A stretch of DNA of 64,000 bases from Lachnospiraceae bacterium (lineage in GTDB: Bacteria; Bacillota; Clostridia; Lachnospirales; Lachnospiraceae), in assembly GCA_024693135.1 (NCBI GenBank), contig JAILLN010000027.1:1-64000 (forward strand). Direction: 5' to 3'. The notes below the pieces were generated by a model. That model was not told the origin of the DNA and ran no database searches. It worked only from the letters and a program-made list of their open reading frames with translations. The position numbers and the translations under genes were made by a program. Numbering within the stretch: the first letter of the stretch is position 1; every line of letters begins with the position of its first letter. Positions 17,111-26,086 of this stretch are shown one piece after another.

Positions 17111-19020
17111 GTTCCGGTTTCCTTATCCCCTGCGCCTTCCGGCATCTGCCGGCCATGATTCTTAAAGCAGATGCCCGTGCCGAATACCGCCGCTCCGCAG
17201 GCATTGCAGTGATCCCTGCAATTGGGAGTCACCCGCCCCTCCTTTGCGGCCAGGTATTCCTTCTTCAAATATTCCTTCGAGGCCCCTACGTCGATCAGAT
17301 CCCAGGGGAAGGCTTCCTCAAGCCCCCTCTCCCGGATGGTATAAAAATCACGGCTTATCTGAAGCTCCTCAAAGGCCTGGACCCAGCGGTCATAGTGAAA
17401 CTGCTCGCTCCAGGAATCATAGAGGCAGCCATTTTTGTAGGCCCTTAAGATCACCCGGGAAAGCTTCCTGTCCCCCCTGGCAAAGACCCCCTCCAACTCG
17501 CTCATCTGATGCTCATGATATTGGTATTTCAGGCTTTTGTGATGGGGCTCCTTTTCCATGGCTTCCTTCACGAGATATGCCTTCCGCAGGAACTCCTCCG
17601 GCGGGTTCATCCCGGCCCACTGGAAGGGAGTGAAGGGCTTCGGGATAAAAAAGGAGCTGGAGGAATTGATCATGACCCGGATGCCCTTCCGGTTTTCCCT
17701 GGGCACCGTATCGAAATAGGTCCCGGCGATCCGGTCTGCAAGGGAAGCGATGGCAAGCACATCCTCATCCCTCTCCCCGGGAAGCCCCAGCATGAAATAA
17801 AGCTTCACCTTATTCCAGCCTGCGGCAAAGGCAAGGCCTGCCCCATTCAGGATATCTTCCTCGGTGATGCCTTTATTGATCACGTCCCGCATCCTCTGGC
17901 TTCCGGCCTCCGGAGCGAAGGTCAGGGAACCCTTCTTCCCATCCTCCACCTGTTCCATCATCTCAAGGAAGAAATGGTCGATCCTGAGGGAAGGCAGGGA
18001 AATATTGATATACTTCCTGCGGTATTCCTGGACAAGCCACCGCACCAGCTCGCTGATCCTGGTATAGTCCGAAGTGGAAAGGGAGCTTAAGGAGATCTCG
18101 TCATAGCCCGTAAAGGAAAGCATGGCCTTCGCATGCTCCTTCAGCACCTCAAGGCTCCTCTCCCTGACCGGCCGGTAGATCATCCCGGCCTGGCAGAAGC
18201 GGCAGCCCCGGATGCAGCCCCTCTGCACCTCCAGCACCGCCCGGTCCTGCACTGCCTTTACAAAGGGCACCACCGGCTTCAGGGGATAGGGAGCTTCATC
18301 CAGGCTGCGGCAGATCTCCTTCCGGATCCGGTCCGGGGCTTTGTCCCACAGCTTTTCCATCCGTGAGAAGGTGCCGTCTGCATGATAGGAAGGCTCATAA
18401 AAGGAGGGTACGTAGATCCCGGGAACCCGGGCAGCCCTCCTTAAGAAATCCTGTCTGGAGCCTCCATTTTTTTTATTTTCAAGATAGGCATCGAAAAGGG
18501 CGCGGCACTGTGCCTCTCCCTCCCCGATATAGATCAGGTCAAAAAAATCCGCGATGGGCTCGCTATTGTAGGTACAGGGCCCTCCGCCGACCACGATGGG
18601 ATCTTCCTCCTTCCGGTCCCTTGAATGGAAAGGGATCCCCGACAGCTCCAGGATCTGCAGGATATTGGTATAGCACATCTCATACTGGATGGTGATCCCG
18701 AGGAAATCAAAGCAGCGGATCGGATCCTGGGATTCCAGCGCAAAAAGCGGGATCCCCTTCTGCCTCATGAGCCGGTCCAGGTCGGTCCAGGGGGAATAAA
18801 CCCGCTCGCACCATACATCCTCTTCGGCATTAAACATGGAATAAAGGATCTGGATCCCTAAATGGGACATGCCGATCTCATATACATCAGGAAAGCACAG
18901 GGCATACCGGATCTTCACCTTCTCCCTGTCCTTCATCACGGAGCCCACCTCCCCGCCGATATAGCGCTCGGGGTGCTCCACGGAAAGCAGGATATCGTCC
19001 TTCAGCATCAGCTCCCGCAA
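17107..19020 (-). CDS. TIGR03960 family B12-binding-like radical SAM protein
   Basis: Radical SAM protein of 637 residues. An N-terminal cobalamin-binding-like region is followed by the Fe-S cluster motif in VQRGCIRGCRFCQAG (CxxxCxxC). A C-terminal cysteine pair region (CRDHCNACGAAVFGTGICF) may hold a second metal site. The 4-base overlap with the TIGR03936 gene and the adjacent rng match the conserved cluster of the family. The start is ambiguous: a TTG at 19020 has AGAGGTAAGGA upstream and follows hisIE by six bases, while an ATG at 19008 matches the expected LLSVEHPERYIGGE start better but has a poorly spaced site. Substrate unknown. Confidence 0.9.
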   Translation of the reverse strand: MRELMLKDDILLSVEHPERYIGGEVGSVMKDREKVKIRYALCFPDVYEIGMSHLGIQILYSMFNAEEDVWCERVYSPWTDLDRLMRQKGIPLFALESQDPIRCFDFLGITIQYEMCYTNILQILELSGIPFHSRDRKEEDPIVVGGGPCTYNSEPIADFFDLIYIGEGEAQCRALFDAYLENKKNGGSRQDFLRRAARVPGIYVPSFYEPSYHADGTFSRMEKLWDKAPDRIRKEICRSLDEAPYPLKPVVPFVKAVQDRAVLEVQRGCIRGCRFCQAGMIYRPVRERSLEVLKEHAKAMLSFTGYDEISLSSLSTSDYTRISELVRWLVQEYRRKYINISLPSLRIDHFFLEMMEQVEDGKKGSLTFAPEAGSQRMRDVINKGITEEDILNGAGLAFAAGWNKVKLYFMLGLPGERDEDVLAIASLADRIAGTYFDTVPRENRKGIRVMINSSSSFFIPKPFTPFQWAGMNPPEEFLRKAYLVKEAMEKEPHHKSLKYQYHEHQMSELEGVFARGDRKLSRVILRAYKNGCLYDSWSEQFHYDRWVQAFEELQISRDFYTIRERGLEEAFPWDLIDVGASKEYLKKEYLAAKEGRVTPNCRDHCNACGAAVFGTGICFKNHGRQMPEGAGDKETGT

Positions 19021-19026
19021 TGTTCC

Positions 19027-20346
19027 TTACCTCTGTGCGATCTCTTTGGTGATCTCGTCCCAGGTCACGCCCTTTTCCACCATGAGCACCATGGCATGGT
19101 AAAGCCAGTCCGCAAGCTCGTATTTCAGCTCCTCCGGATCCGGATTCTTGGCGGCGATGATGACCTCGGTATTTTCCTCTCCCAGCTTCTTTAAGATCTT
19201 ATCGATCCCCTTATCGAAGAGGTAATTGGTATAGGAGCCCTCCTTGGGATGCACCCTCCGGTCCATGATCACGTCGTATTCTTCTTCAAAGACCTTTAGG
19301 GGATTGGTCTCGTCAAATTCACGCTTCATCATCTCATTGTGGAAGCAGCTCCTCTCCCCGGTATGGCAGGCATTTCCGATCTGCAGCACCTTTGCCAGGA
19401 TCGTGTCATAATCGCAGTCCGCCGTCAGGGACTTCACAAATTGGTAATGTCCGCTGGTCTCTCCCTTGACCCAGATCTCATTCCGGCTCCTGGACCAATA
19501 GGTCATGCGCCCGCTCTCGATGGTGCGCTTGAAGGATTCCTCATTCATATAGGCCAGCATCAGCACCTGGCCCGTCTTATAATCCTGGGTGATCACGGGG
19601 ATCAGCCCGTCTGCGTTCAGCTTCAGCTCGGAAAAGGCGATCTGGCTCTCATAGGTATTCATGGGGATCCCCAGGCCCTTGCACTGCCTCTTGAAGTCCA
19701 TGAATTCCTTGGCGCTGTAATCCAGCACCCCGCCGGCCACGCCGGAAAGCTCCTCATATTTCCTTAAGATGGCGGCGCTTTCATGCAGCGTCTCCTTCTT
19801 CAGGAGGGTAAGCAGGTCCACGGATACCGGATTCGCATTGCCGTCCAGGTTTTTCGCCACCCATTCCATGCATTCTTCCAGATGGTCTTCATCAATGAGG
19901 ATCAGGGTGCTCACGTAGTTTTTGATCTCCGACTCCCCGGCCTCCATCTCCTGCACTCCCCCGATGCAGGCTGCGATCTTATCCCGGCCGAAGCGCTTGG
20001 ATACCTCCTCGGAAAGCTCGATATTGCCCGGCTTGGCAAAATTCAATGCGGCCTTCTGGCAGCCGGCATAGATCAGCTTTTTGATATCCTCCAGCCTCTT
20101 CACATTTCCGGCTCCATAAATGGGGATATCCACATTGCGGCTGATCTCCTTGATGATGCTCAGATTCTTCTCATGGCCCGCATCATTCACGGAAAAATCA
20201 AAGATCAATATCGCATCTGCCCCGCAGTTTGCATATTCCGCGGCGACGGAAGCGGGACTGTCGGAGATCTTCGTCCGGTCGCTGATGCTTTTCACGGCAA
20301 GGCCGTTGCTTAAATAAATGCAGGGTACGATCAGTTTGTAATCCAT
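19027..20346 (-). CDS. hisIE: HisIE with an N-terminal HisF-like pseudoenzyme domain
   Basis: Protein of 439 residues with three parts. Residues about 244-340 are phosphoribosyl-AMP cyclohydrolase (HisI), with the metal-binding CDYD at 311-314 and CHTGERSCF at 327-335. Residues about 360-435 are phosphoribosyl-ATP pyrophosphatase (HisE), with [13 protein letters not shown]. Residues 1 to about 235 resemble the HisF/HisA barrel ([16 protein letters not shown] at the front, [20 protein letters not shown] further on), but the two catalytic aspartates appear replaced: PCLD became PCIY (Y11) and AID became CIG (G129). The first part is therefore unlikely to be an active cyclase and may be structural or regulatory. 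The C-terminal parts catalyse steps 2 and 3 of histidine synthesis. It sits 32 bases after hisB. Confidence 0.92.
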   Translation of the reverse strand: MDYKLIVPCIYLSNGLAVKSISDRTKISDSPASVAAEYANCGADAILIFDFSVNDAGHEKNLSIIKEISRNVDIPIYGAGNVKRLEDIKKLIYAGCQKAALNFAKPGNIELSEEVSKRFGRDKIAACIGGVQEMEAGESEIKNYVSTLILIDEDHLEECMEWVAKNLDGNANPVSVDLLTLLKKETLHESAAILRKYEELSGVAGGVLDYSAKEFMDFKRQCKGLGIPMNTYESQIAFSELKLNADGLIPVITQDYKTGQVLMLAYMNEESFKRTIESGRMTYWSRSRNEIWVKGETSGHYQFVKSLTADCDYDTILAKVLQIGNACHTGERSCFHNEMMKREFDETNPLKVFEEEYDVIMDRRVHPKEGSYTNYLFDKGIDKILKKLGEENTEVIIAAKNPDPEELKYELADWLYHAMVLMVEKGVTWDEITKEIAQR

Positions 20347-20378
20347 AATCTGCTCCTTCTCTTTTGCTTATGAGAGCC

Positions 20379-20963
20379 CTACAGGCTTCCCTTGGTGGAA
20401 AGGACATCGCCGATGCGCCCATCCAACTCCACGGCCTGCCTCAATGCCTTGGCATATGCCTTGAAGGCGGCCTCTGCGATATGATGGCTGTTGCCGCCGG
20501 AGAGCTGCTTTAAGTGGATATTCATGCCGGCGCTGTAGGACAGGGCATAGAAGAATTCCCGCACCATGGCCATATCCATCTCCCCGCAGCGCTCCTGGGG
20601 AAATTCCAGGTCAAAGGACAGGTAGGGTCTCCCCCCAAAATCCACTGCGCACAGGACTAAGGCCTCATCCATGGGAAGGATGATGTGTCCGTACCGGCGG
20701 ATCCCCTTCTTATCTCCCGCGGCTTTCTCAAGGGCTTCCCCCAGGACGATGCCGCAGTCCTCTATGCTGTGATGGCAGTCCACCCTGAGGTCTCCGTCAC
20801 AGGATAGCTTCAGGTCGAAAAGCCCGTGCCTTGCAAAGCTGTTCAGCATATGCTCGAAAAAGCCGATGCCGGTCTTGATCTCCGACTTTCCTGTCCCATC
20901 CAGGACGATCTCGCATTGGATATCGGTTTCCTTTGTCTTTCGGCTCACTGTCCCGATCCGCAT
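20379..20963 (-). CDS. hisB: imidazoleglycerol-phosphate dehydratase
   Basis: IGP dehydratase of 194 residues, step 6 of histidine synthesis. The two metal-binding repeats are visible as DCHHSIED and GNSHHIAEAAFKA, with FFEHMLNSFARHG near the N-terminus. It is the monofunctional form with no phosphatase domain. I chose the ATG at 20963: it follows the hisD stop by one base, has GGGAGGG upstream and matches the usual start of the family; eight extra upstream codons lie inside hisD. Confidence 0.97.
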   Translation of the reverse strand: MRIGTVSRKTKETDIQCEIVLDGTGKSEIKTGIGFFEHMLNSFARHGLFDLKLSCDGDLRVDCHHSIEDCGIVLGEALEKAAGDKKGIRRYGHIILPMDEALVLCAVDFGGRPYLSFDLEFPQERCGEMDMAMVREFFYALSYSAGMNIHLKQLSGGNSHHIAEAAFKAYAKALRQAVELDGRIGDVLSTKGSL

Positions 20964-20964
20964 C

Positions 20965-22269
20965 TTAATCCCTCCCTTTTTCTTCAAACCGGACTGCTAT
21001 GGAATTCGCATGGGCCGTAAGCCCCTCCGCCCTGGCAAACTCCTCGATCTCCTCATGATCCGCAAGCAATGCTTCCCGGGAATAGGAGATCACGGAGGAT
21101 TTCTTGATGAAGTCGTCCACGGAAAGGGGGGAGAAGAACCGGGCTGTGCCATTGGTGGGAAGCACATGGTTCGGCCCCGCAAAGTAATCGCCCAAAGGTT
21201 CCGAGGAATACGCCCCCAGGAAGATGGCACCGGCATTCCGGATCTTCGGCATCACCTCAAAGGGACTCCGGGTGATGATCTCCAGATGCTCCGGCGCGAT
21301 GTCATTTACGGCGGAAACGGCCTCCTCCAGGGTATCGGCCAAAAGGATGAAGCCGTAATTTTCCAGGGATTTTTCCATGATCTCCCTTCTTTCCAGCTTC
21401 TCAAGGAACCCGCGGATCTCCTCTTCGACCTTAAGAGCAAGCTCCTTTGAGGTCGTGACCAGAATGGCGGATGCCATCTCGTCATGCTCTGCCTGGCTTA
21501 GAAGGTCGGCCGCCACAAAGCGCGGATCGGCTGTCTCGTCCGCCAGGACCGTGATCTCGGAGGGTCCCGCCACGGAATCGATGCTCACATGCCCATAGAC
21601 CGCCTTCTTGGCCAGAGCCACGTAGATATTGCCCGGACCCACGATCTTGTCTGCCTTGGGAATAAGGCCTGTGCCGTAAGCCATGGCTCCGATAGCCTGC
21701 GCCCCGCCGGTCTTGAAGATCTTATGGATGCCGGCGATCCGGGCAGCGCAAAGCACCACGGGATTGACCCTCCCATCCTTCTTCGCCGGGGTACAGAGGA
21801 TGATCTCCTCTACGCCGGCCGCCTTCGCAGGCGCTGCGCACATCAGGAGGGTGGATGGATAGGCGGCCTTTCCACCGGGCACGTAGATCCCAGCCCTGGC
21901 CATGGGCGTGATCTTCTGTCCCAGGATGGTGCCGTCCTCCCTGGCCCAGAAGAAGCTCTGCCTGGCCTGTCTTTCATGGAAACGGCAGATATTGTCATAG
22001 GAGTGCTTCATGACCTCCTTGAGGGAATCCGGTACCTCTGCCTCCGCCTCGCGGAATTCCTCCCCAGTGACCAGGAAGTTTTCCGGATCCAGGCTGCAGC
22101 CGTCAAATTTCAGCGCATACGCAAAAAGCGCCGCATCGCCCTTCTCCCTTACTTCCTTCAATATGCCCTCTACGATCTCTTCCTGCTTCTTATAATCCTC
22201 CGTGCTCCGCTTCAGGAGGTTTTGCAACAGGTCCTTCCTGCTTTCTTCCGTAAGCGTTACCTTCCTCAT
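20965..22269 (-). CDS. hisD: histidinol dehydrogenase
   Basis: Zinc enzyme of 434 residues making histidine from histidinol in the last two oxidations of the pathway. Family signatures are GIYVPGGKAAYPSTLLM, DSVAGPSEITVLAD, LLSQAEHDEMASAIL, PEHLEI and FAGPNHVLPTNGTARF, which include the zinc-binding and catalytic residues. Full length. Its start overlaps the end of hisZG by ATGA. Confidence 0.98.
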   Translation of the reverse strand: MRKVTLTEESRKDLLQNLLKRSTEDYKKQEEIVEGILKEVREKGDAALFAYALKFDGCSLDPENFLVTGEEFREAEAEVPDSLKEVMKHSYDNICRFHERQARQSFFWAREDGTILGQKITPMARAGIYVPGGKAAYPSTLLMCAAPAKAAGVEEIILCTPAKKDGRVNPVVLCAARIAGIHKIFKTGGAQAIGAMAYGTGLIPKADKIVGPGNIYVALAKKAVYGHVSIDSVAGPSEITVLADETADPRFVAADLLSQAEHDEMASAILVTTSKELALKVEEEIRGFLEKLERREIMEKSLENYGFILLADTLEEAVSAVNDIAPEHLEIITRSPFEVMPKIRNAGAIFLGAYSSEPLGDYFAGPNHVLPTNGTARFFSPLSVDDFIKKSSVISYSREALLADHEEIEEFARAEGLTAHANSIAVRFEEKGRD

Positions 22270-23903
22270 TTTTTGATGACCTCCTTTAAGCCCTCCGTGA
22301 TCTCCCGGATCCTTTCCGCAAAGAGCCTCATGGACACCCTGTTTACCACCATCCGCGCAGACAGCGGGCAGACCTCCTCCAATACTTCAAGTCCGTTTTC
22401 CCGCAGGGTAGCGCCCGTCTCCACGATATCGCAGATGACCTCCGAAAGCCCCACGATGGGAGCCAGCTCGATGGAGCCGTTGAGCTTGATGATATCCACG
22501 GTCTGATGCTTATGGTTCTGGAAATAATCCTTTGTGATCCGGGGATATTTCGTGGCGACCCGGATCATCTCATGATGCTTCAAAAGCTCTGCCGCCTCCT
22601 TCGGGCCGCAGATGCACATCCTGCATTTTCCGATCCCCAGATCCAGGACCTCATAGATCTTGCGGTTTTCCTCCAGGATGGTATCCTTCCCCACGATCCC
22701 GATGTCTGCGGCGCCGTATTCCACATAGGTGGGCACATCCGGCCCCTTTGCCAGGAAAAACCGGAGCTTCTTTTCCTCATTGACAAAGATCAGCTTCCGG
22801 CTCTCCTTCTCCTGCATGGCAAGGCAGGCAATCCCCATCTCTTCAAACCTGGCCATGGTCTTATCCGCAAGCCTTCCCTTGGTCAGGGCTATGGTCAGAT
22901 ATCCGTCCCCTTCCTTCCTTCCCGCAAGGGCAAGGGCGGAAAACACATCGTCCAGGCAGAGGGTCAGCCCGATGGCCGGCCTGTCCTTTCCGAATTTCGC
23001 CAGCAGGCTGTCATAGCGGCCGCCCTTGATCACCGGCTCCCCGAAGGAAGAGGTAAAGGCCCGGAAGATGATCCCGGTATAATAATTGTATTTTGAGAGC
23101 ATGCCCAGGTCAAAGGAGATATAACGGTCAATCCCCGTTTTCCTGCATTCCCCGTATACCTCCTGAAGCCTTGATACGGCTTTCCTTGCGGTCTCATTTT
23201 GGATGCCGTTGAGCGCCTCCTTCAGGACCTCCTCCCCGCCATAGCAGTTGATGCAGGAAAGAAGCCTTTCCCTGGCAGGCCCCTTGATGCCGGCCTCATC
23301 CAGGATGTCCTCTGCGGCGAAGGACGTCTTATTGGCGATGGCATCCTTCAGGGAGTTCTCCGTCTTTTCGTCAAGGCCGGCCTCCTTAGAAAGCCCCTGG
23401 AAATATCCGGCGTTTCCGATGCAGATCTGGAAATCACTAAGCCCTGCCGCATTAAGGAGCTCCACGCTTAAGCGGATCATCTCCGCATCCGCCAGGGCGC
23501 TGCCATCCCCCATGCATTCCGCGCCGATCTCCTTTACCTCCTTCAGCTTCCCCCGATATCTGGTGGAATTGGAGAATACGTTTCCCACATAGGAAAGCTT
23601 CACGGCCTCCATTTCGTCCAGGAAATACTTGGCGGCCGCCCTGGCCACTCCCGGGGTGAAATCCGACCGCAGCACCAGGGTATTGTTGTCCTGGTCGAAA
23701 AACTTATAGAGCTCATTGGAGGGAGTGGTGCCGATCTCATTGGCAAAGACGTCGAAATACTCAAAGGAAGGGGTTTCGATATCCCGGTATCCGAAGTCCT
23801 TTAAGATCTTATGGAGCCTTAGCTCAAGCTCCAGCTTTCTTTCGTGTTCTTCCCCATAGGAATCCCTGACTCCTTCCGGGGTATGCAGTAGTTTATTTTC
23901 CAT
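22266..23903 (-). CDS. hisZG: HisZ-HisG fusion, ATP phosphoribosyltransferase
   Basis: Protein of 545 residues joining both parts of hetero-octameric ATP phosphoribosyltransferase, step 1 of histidine synthesis. Residues 1 to about 330 are the histidyl-tRNA-synthetase-like regulatory subunit HisZ (HTPEGVRDSYGEE, RSDFTPGVARA, IRFKGGRYD-like GGRYDSLLAKFG near 295). From about 336 (LTIALTKGRL) to the end is the short catalytic HisG, with YGAADIGIVGKD and the PRPP-site region DIVETGATLRENGL. The short HisG form normally needs a separate HisZ, so fusion of the two is unusual. The start at 23903 has only a weak ribosome-binding site. It is the first gene of the long operon, behind the promoter at 24007-24036 with a leader of about 95 bases. 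Confidence 0.93.
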   Translation of the reverse strand: MENKLLHTPEGVRDSYGEEHERKLELELRLHKILKDFGYRDIETPSFEYFDVFANEIGTTPSNELYKFFDQDNNTLVLRSDFTPGVARAAAKYFLDEMEAVKLSYVGNVFSNSTRYRGKLKEVKEIGAECMGDGSALADAEMIRLSVELLNAAGLSDFQICIGNAGYFQGLSKEAGLDEKTENSLKDAIANKTSFAAEDILDEAGIKGPARERLLSCINCYGGEEVLKEALNGIQNETARKAVSRLQEVYGECRKTGIDRYISFDLGMLSKYNYYTGIIFRAFTSSFGEPVIKGGRYDSLLAKFGKDRPAIGLTLCLDDVFSALALAGRKEGDGYLTIALTKGRLADKTMARFEEMGIACLAMQEKESRKLIFVNEEKKLRFFLAKGPDVPTYVEYGAADIGIVGKDTILEENRKIYEVLDLGIGKCRMCICGPKEAAELLKHHEMIRVATKYPRITKDYFQNHKHQTVDIIKLNGSIELAPIVGLSEVICDIVETGATLRENGLEVLEEVCPLSARMVVNRVSMRLFAERIREITEGLKEVIKK

Positions 23904-23992
23904 AATCTGTTACCATAACGAAATAAATTATGCAAACCTTCCCCTAAATCCTTCAGAATTTGAATTGGAATGCAGGAAATGTTGCAAGACAC

Positions 23993-24006
23993 TTTAGTGC
24001 GCTAAA
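23993..24006. promoter_or_regulatory. palindrome next to the his promoter, possible operator
   Basis: TTTAGTGCGCTAAA is a near-perfect 14-base palindrome lying directly downstream of the -10 box, over the expected transcription start. That is a typical place for a repressor. A TrpR-family histidine regulator (HisR) has been proposed in Firmicutes; whether this is its site is not known. Confidence 0.5.
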
Positions 24007-24036
24007 ATTATACCGATTCGCCCTCTCTCCTGTCAA
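24007..24036 (-). promoter_or_regulatory. promoter of the his operon, inside recU
   Basis: Minus-strand TTGACA (24031-24036), an 18-base spacer and TATAAT (24007-24012). Both boxes are perfect. The -10 box overlaps the recU stop codon and the -35 box lies in the recU coding sequence. Confidence 0.85.
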
Positions 24037-24553
24037 GGTCAAGCTGAATATAGTCCAGGTAGGGCACCAGGATCCCCGGCTTTGGGTCCATGATGAAAGC
24101 CGGATCCAGCTCATCGAAGCGGAAGCTCTTCCTGCCTCCTGCAAGCTTCCTTTCCCAGAAGGAGGTAAACTGGCGGAAGGTCAGGTAATAGAGGACGTCC
24201 CTGCCGGTGAAATCCAGAAGGAAGAAGGAAACCCCGCCCTGATGTTCAAATTCTTCCATGAAAAAGACCTGATGCTCATGGATATTCTGCAGGGAAAAGG
24301 TATCCGTGGCGCATTCCTTGGCATCGAAGCAGACCGGGATGCCCTGGACTGCGCCGATGTAATCCACCGTGCTCTTCTGGTCGAAATACGCTTTTTTGAT
24401 CAGACGGGACTCCTTATCAAATTCCAGGGGAGTGATCGGGGTGGGGATCTTCTGGATCAGGGCCAGGCGGTTTTGTTCATATTTTTCATTGGTGCGGTTG
24501 ATCAGTTCCTCTAAGGCAGAGCCGCGAAGGCCCCTCGAATTCCAGGTCGCCAT
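24008..24553 (-). CDS. recU: Holliday junction resolvase RecU
   Basis: Structure-specific nuclease of 181 residues of the Gram-positive RecU family. It shows the N-terminal WNSRGLRGSALEELINRTN region, the IQKIPTPI strand, STVDYIGAVQGIPVCFDAKE with the acidic and lysine residues of the PD-(D/E)XK site, and LQNIHEHQVFFMEEFEHQGGVSF. In B. subtilis recU is paired with a penicillin-binding protein; here it is last in an operon after pepD, a membrane protein and a pseudouridine synthase (gap of six bases). The his promoter is embedded in its 3' end. Confidence 0.93.
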   Translation of the reverse strand: MATWNSRGLRGSALEELINRTNEKYEQNRLALIQKIPTPITPLEFDKESRLIKKAYFDQKSTVDYIGAVQGIPVCFDAKECATDTFSLQNIHEHQVFFMEEFEHQGGVSFFLLDFTGRDVLYYLTFRQFTSFWERKLAGGRKSFRFDELDPAFIMDPKPGILVPYLDYIQLDLDRREGESV

Positions 24554-24559
24554 GCCGGA

Positions 24560-25495
24560 TCAAAGCCCCAGGGATTCCAGCTTATCCGCAAGGTCGTCCG
24601 GAAGCTCAGCCCTGACCGTCCTGCCCTTCAGGATATCCTGCGGCAAGGTGACCTCATAGCAGTGGAGCATGGGCCGGCGGCATCCGTCCCATCCTGCCCC
24701 ATATTTCCTGTCCCCGTAAAGCACATGCCCGAGGAATGCGAGATGTGCCCGGATCTGATGGGATTTGCCGGTGATCAGCTCTGCTTCCACATAAGAGGCT
24801 TTCGCATTGGAGGAAAGCACCCGGAGCCTGGTGACGATCTCCACGCTGCCATCCACGGGATGATCGGTGATCCTGGCGCGGTTTTCCGCCTTATCCTTTT
24901 TCAGATAGGCCCTGTATTCCCCCGACTCCTTCTCCTCCATGCCCCCGTGGCAGATCAGGCGGTAGGCCTTGCGGATCCGTCTTTTCTTGATGGCTTCATC
25001 CATGACCTGGAGTCCCTTTATGGTCTTTCCGCAGATCACGATCCCGCTGGTATTCACATCCAGGCGGTTGCATACGGAGGGCTTTGCCGCCTGGGTCTGG
25101 GGAGCATGATTCATGAGCAGGTCCACCAGGCTCAGCTTCCCGGTTCCGTCAGACTGGGTAAAGAGCCCGGCCGGCTTATCATAGAACAGATAATCCTCAT
25201 CCTCGTAGAGAATGCGGTCTAAGTCCATGAGGGGCACTTCTTTATTCTCATCCCCCGTTCCACCGGCTTCCTCCCGCCCCGAAAGCTTGCCAAAGGTCTC
25301 ATCCGAAAGGAAAAAAGCCACCTTGTCGCCATATTTCAATTTTTCCGAGCCGTCCGCCTTTTTCCGGTTAAGCTCGATATTCTTCTTCCGGAGGAATTTC
25401 CGTACCGTGCCCTGCGGCGCGGCCTTCAGGATCCGGAGGGAATATTTGAGGAGAGTAAGCCCTTCCTCCTGGGACGTAATCTGATATTCGATCAT
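24560..25495 (-). CDS. RluA-family pseudouridine synthase
   Basis: RNA pseudouridine synthase of 311 residues. An N-terminal S4-like RNA-binding region (about 18-65) is followed by the RluA catalytic domain. The catalytic aspartate is D146 in NRLDVNTSG, where most members have HRLD. The KSHQIRAHLAFLGHVLYGDRKYG segment is well preserved. RluC- or RluD-like by layout, but the target uridines in rRNA cannot be read from sequence. The start has GGGAGATAATA just before it and lies 12 bases after the membrane-protein stop. Confidence 0.9.
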   Translation of the reverse strand: MIEYQITSQEEGLTLLKYSLRILKAAPQGTVRKFLRKKNIELNRKKADGSEKLKYGDKVAFFLSDETFGKLSGREEAGGTGDENKEVPLMDLDRILYEDEDYLFYDKPAGLFTQSDGTGKLSLVDLLMNHAPQTQAAKPSVCNRLDVNTSGIVICGKTIKGLQVMDEAIKKRRIRKAYRLICHGGMEEKESGEYRAYLKKDKAENRARITDHPVDGSVEIVTRLRVLSSNAKASYVEAELITGKSHQIRAHLAFLGHVLYGDRKYGAGWDGCRRPMLHCYEVTLPQDILKGRTVRAELPDDLADKLESLGL

Positions 25496-25507
25496 TATTA
25501 TCTCCCG

Positions 25508-26086
25508 TCACAAGGACAGATTGCCGATCAGGGCAAGCACGCTGAGGTCTTTTTCTTTTTTCTGGGGATAGCCGGAGGCAAGCTTTAGAAGCCTTGCCTT
25601 AAAGGCAGAATAATCCTTGAAGATCTTGACTCCCACCCCATCCAGGCCGTTTTTTTCATTCATCTGGCGGATATGCTTCTCCACCAGGGAAGCATCCATT
25701 CCTTCTGCCCCGGCGAAGCCGATCAGGCTCCCGTCCGCGCAGGCAAACACGCTGATGCTGTAGCCCTTCTCCGTGGTGGTGATGACGGAATCATAAAATA
25801 CGGGAACCTCCCCCCGGATCTGCTCGCATTCCTCATAAACCTCCGCACTGCCCGGCTTATGCAGGCAGAACATCACGAAGGATACGGCCGCCATGGCTCC
25901 CGGGATGCAGATCACGATGGCCGTGATGCCGAACATCTTCGAATAAACCGGAAAACGGAGCTTTCCCGTAAGGAGGACTGCGAAGGCGAAGAAGAAAAGA
26001 AGCAGGGCCTTCAACAGCGTATAATAGCGCATTCCCTTCAGATATCCGTAGGTCCCCTTCCGGGGCTTTTTCAGGAAGCCCTTCAT
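25508..26086 (-). CDS. uncharacterised two-helix membrane protein
   Basis: Protein of 192 residues I do not recognise. A basic N-terminus (KGFLKKPRKG) precedes two hydrophobic segments at about 23-40 and 50-70, then a soluble domain of 120 residues containing FYDSVITTTEKGYSISVFACADGSLIGF-type strands and a positively charged end. The ATG at 26086 overlaps the pepD stop by ATGA, which decides the start over an in-frame upstream alternative. Topology by the positive-inside rule puts the soluble domain in the cytoplasm. Its position suggests coupling to pepD but no function. Confidence 0.75.
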   Translation of the reverse strand: MKGFLKKPRKGTYGYLKGMRYYTLLKALLLFFFAFAVLLTGKLRFPVYSKMFGITAIVICIPGAMAAVSFVMFCLHKPGSAEVYEECEQIRGEVPVFYDSVITTTEKGYSISVFACADGSLIGFAGAEGMDASLVEKHIRQMNEKNGLDGVGVKIFKDYSAFKARLLKLASGYPQKKEKDLSVLALIGNLSL

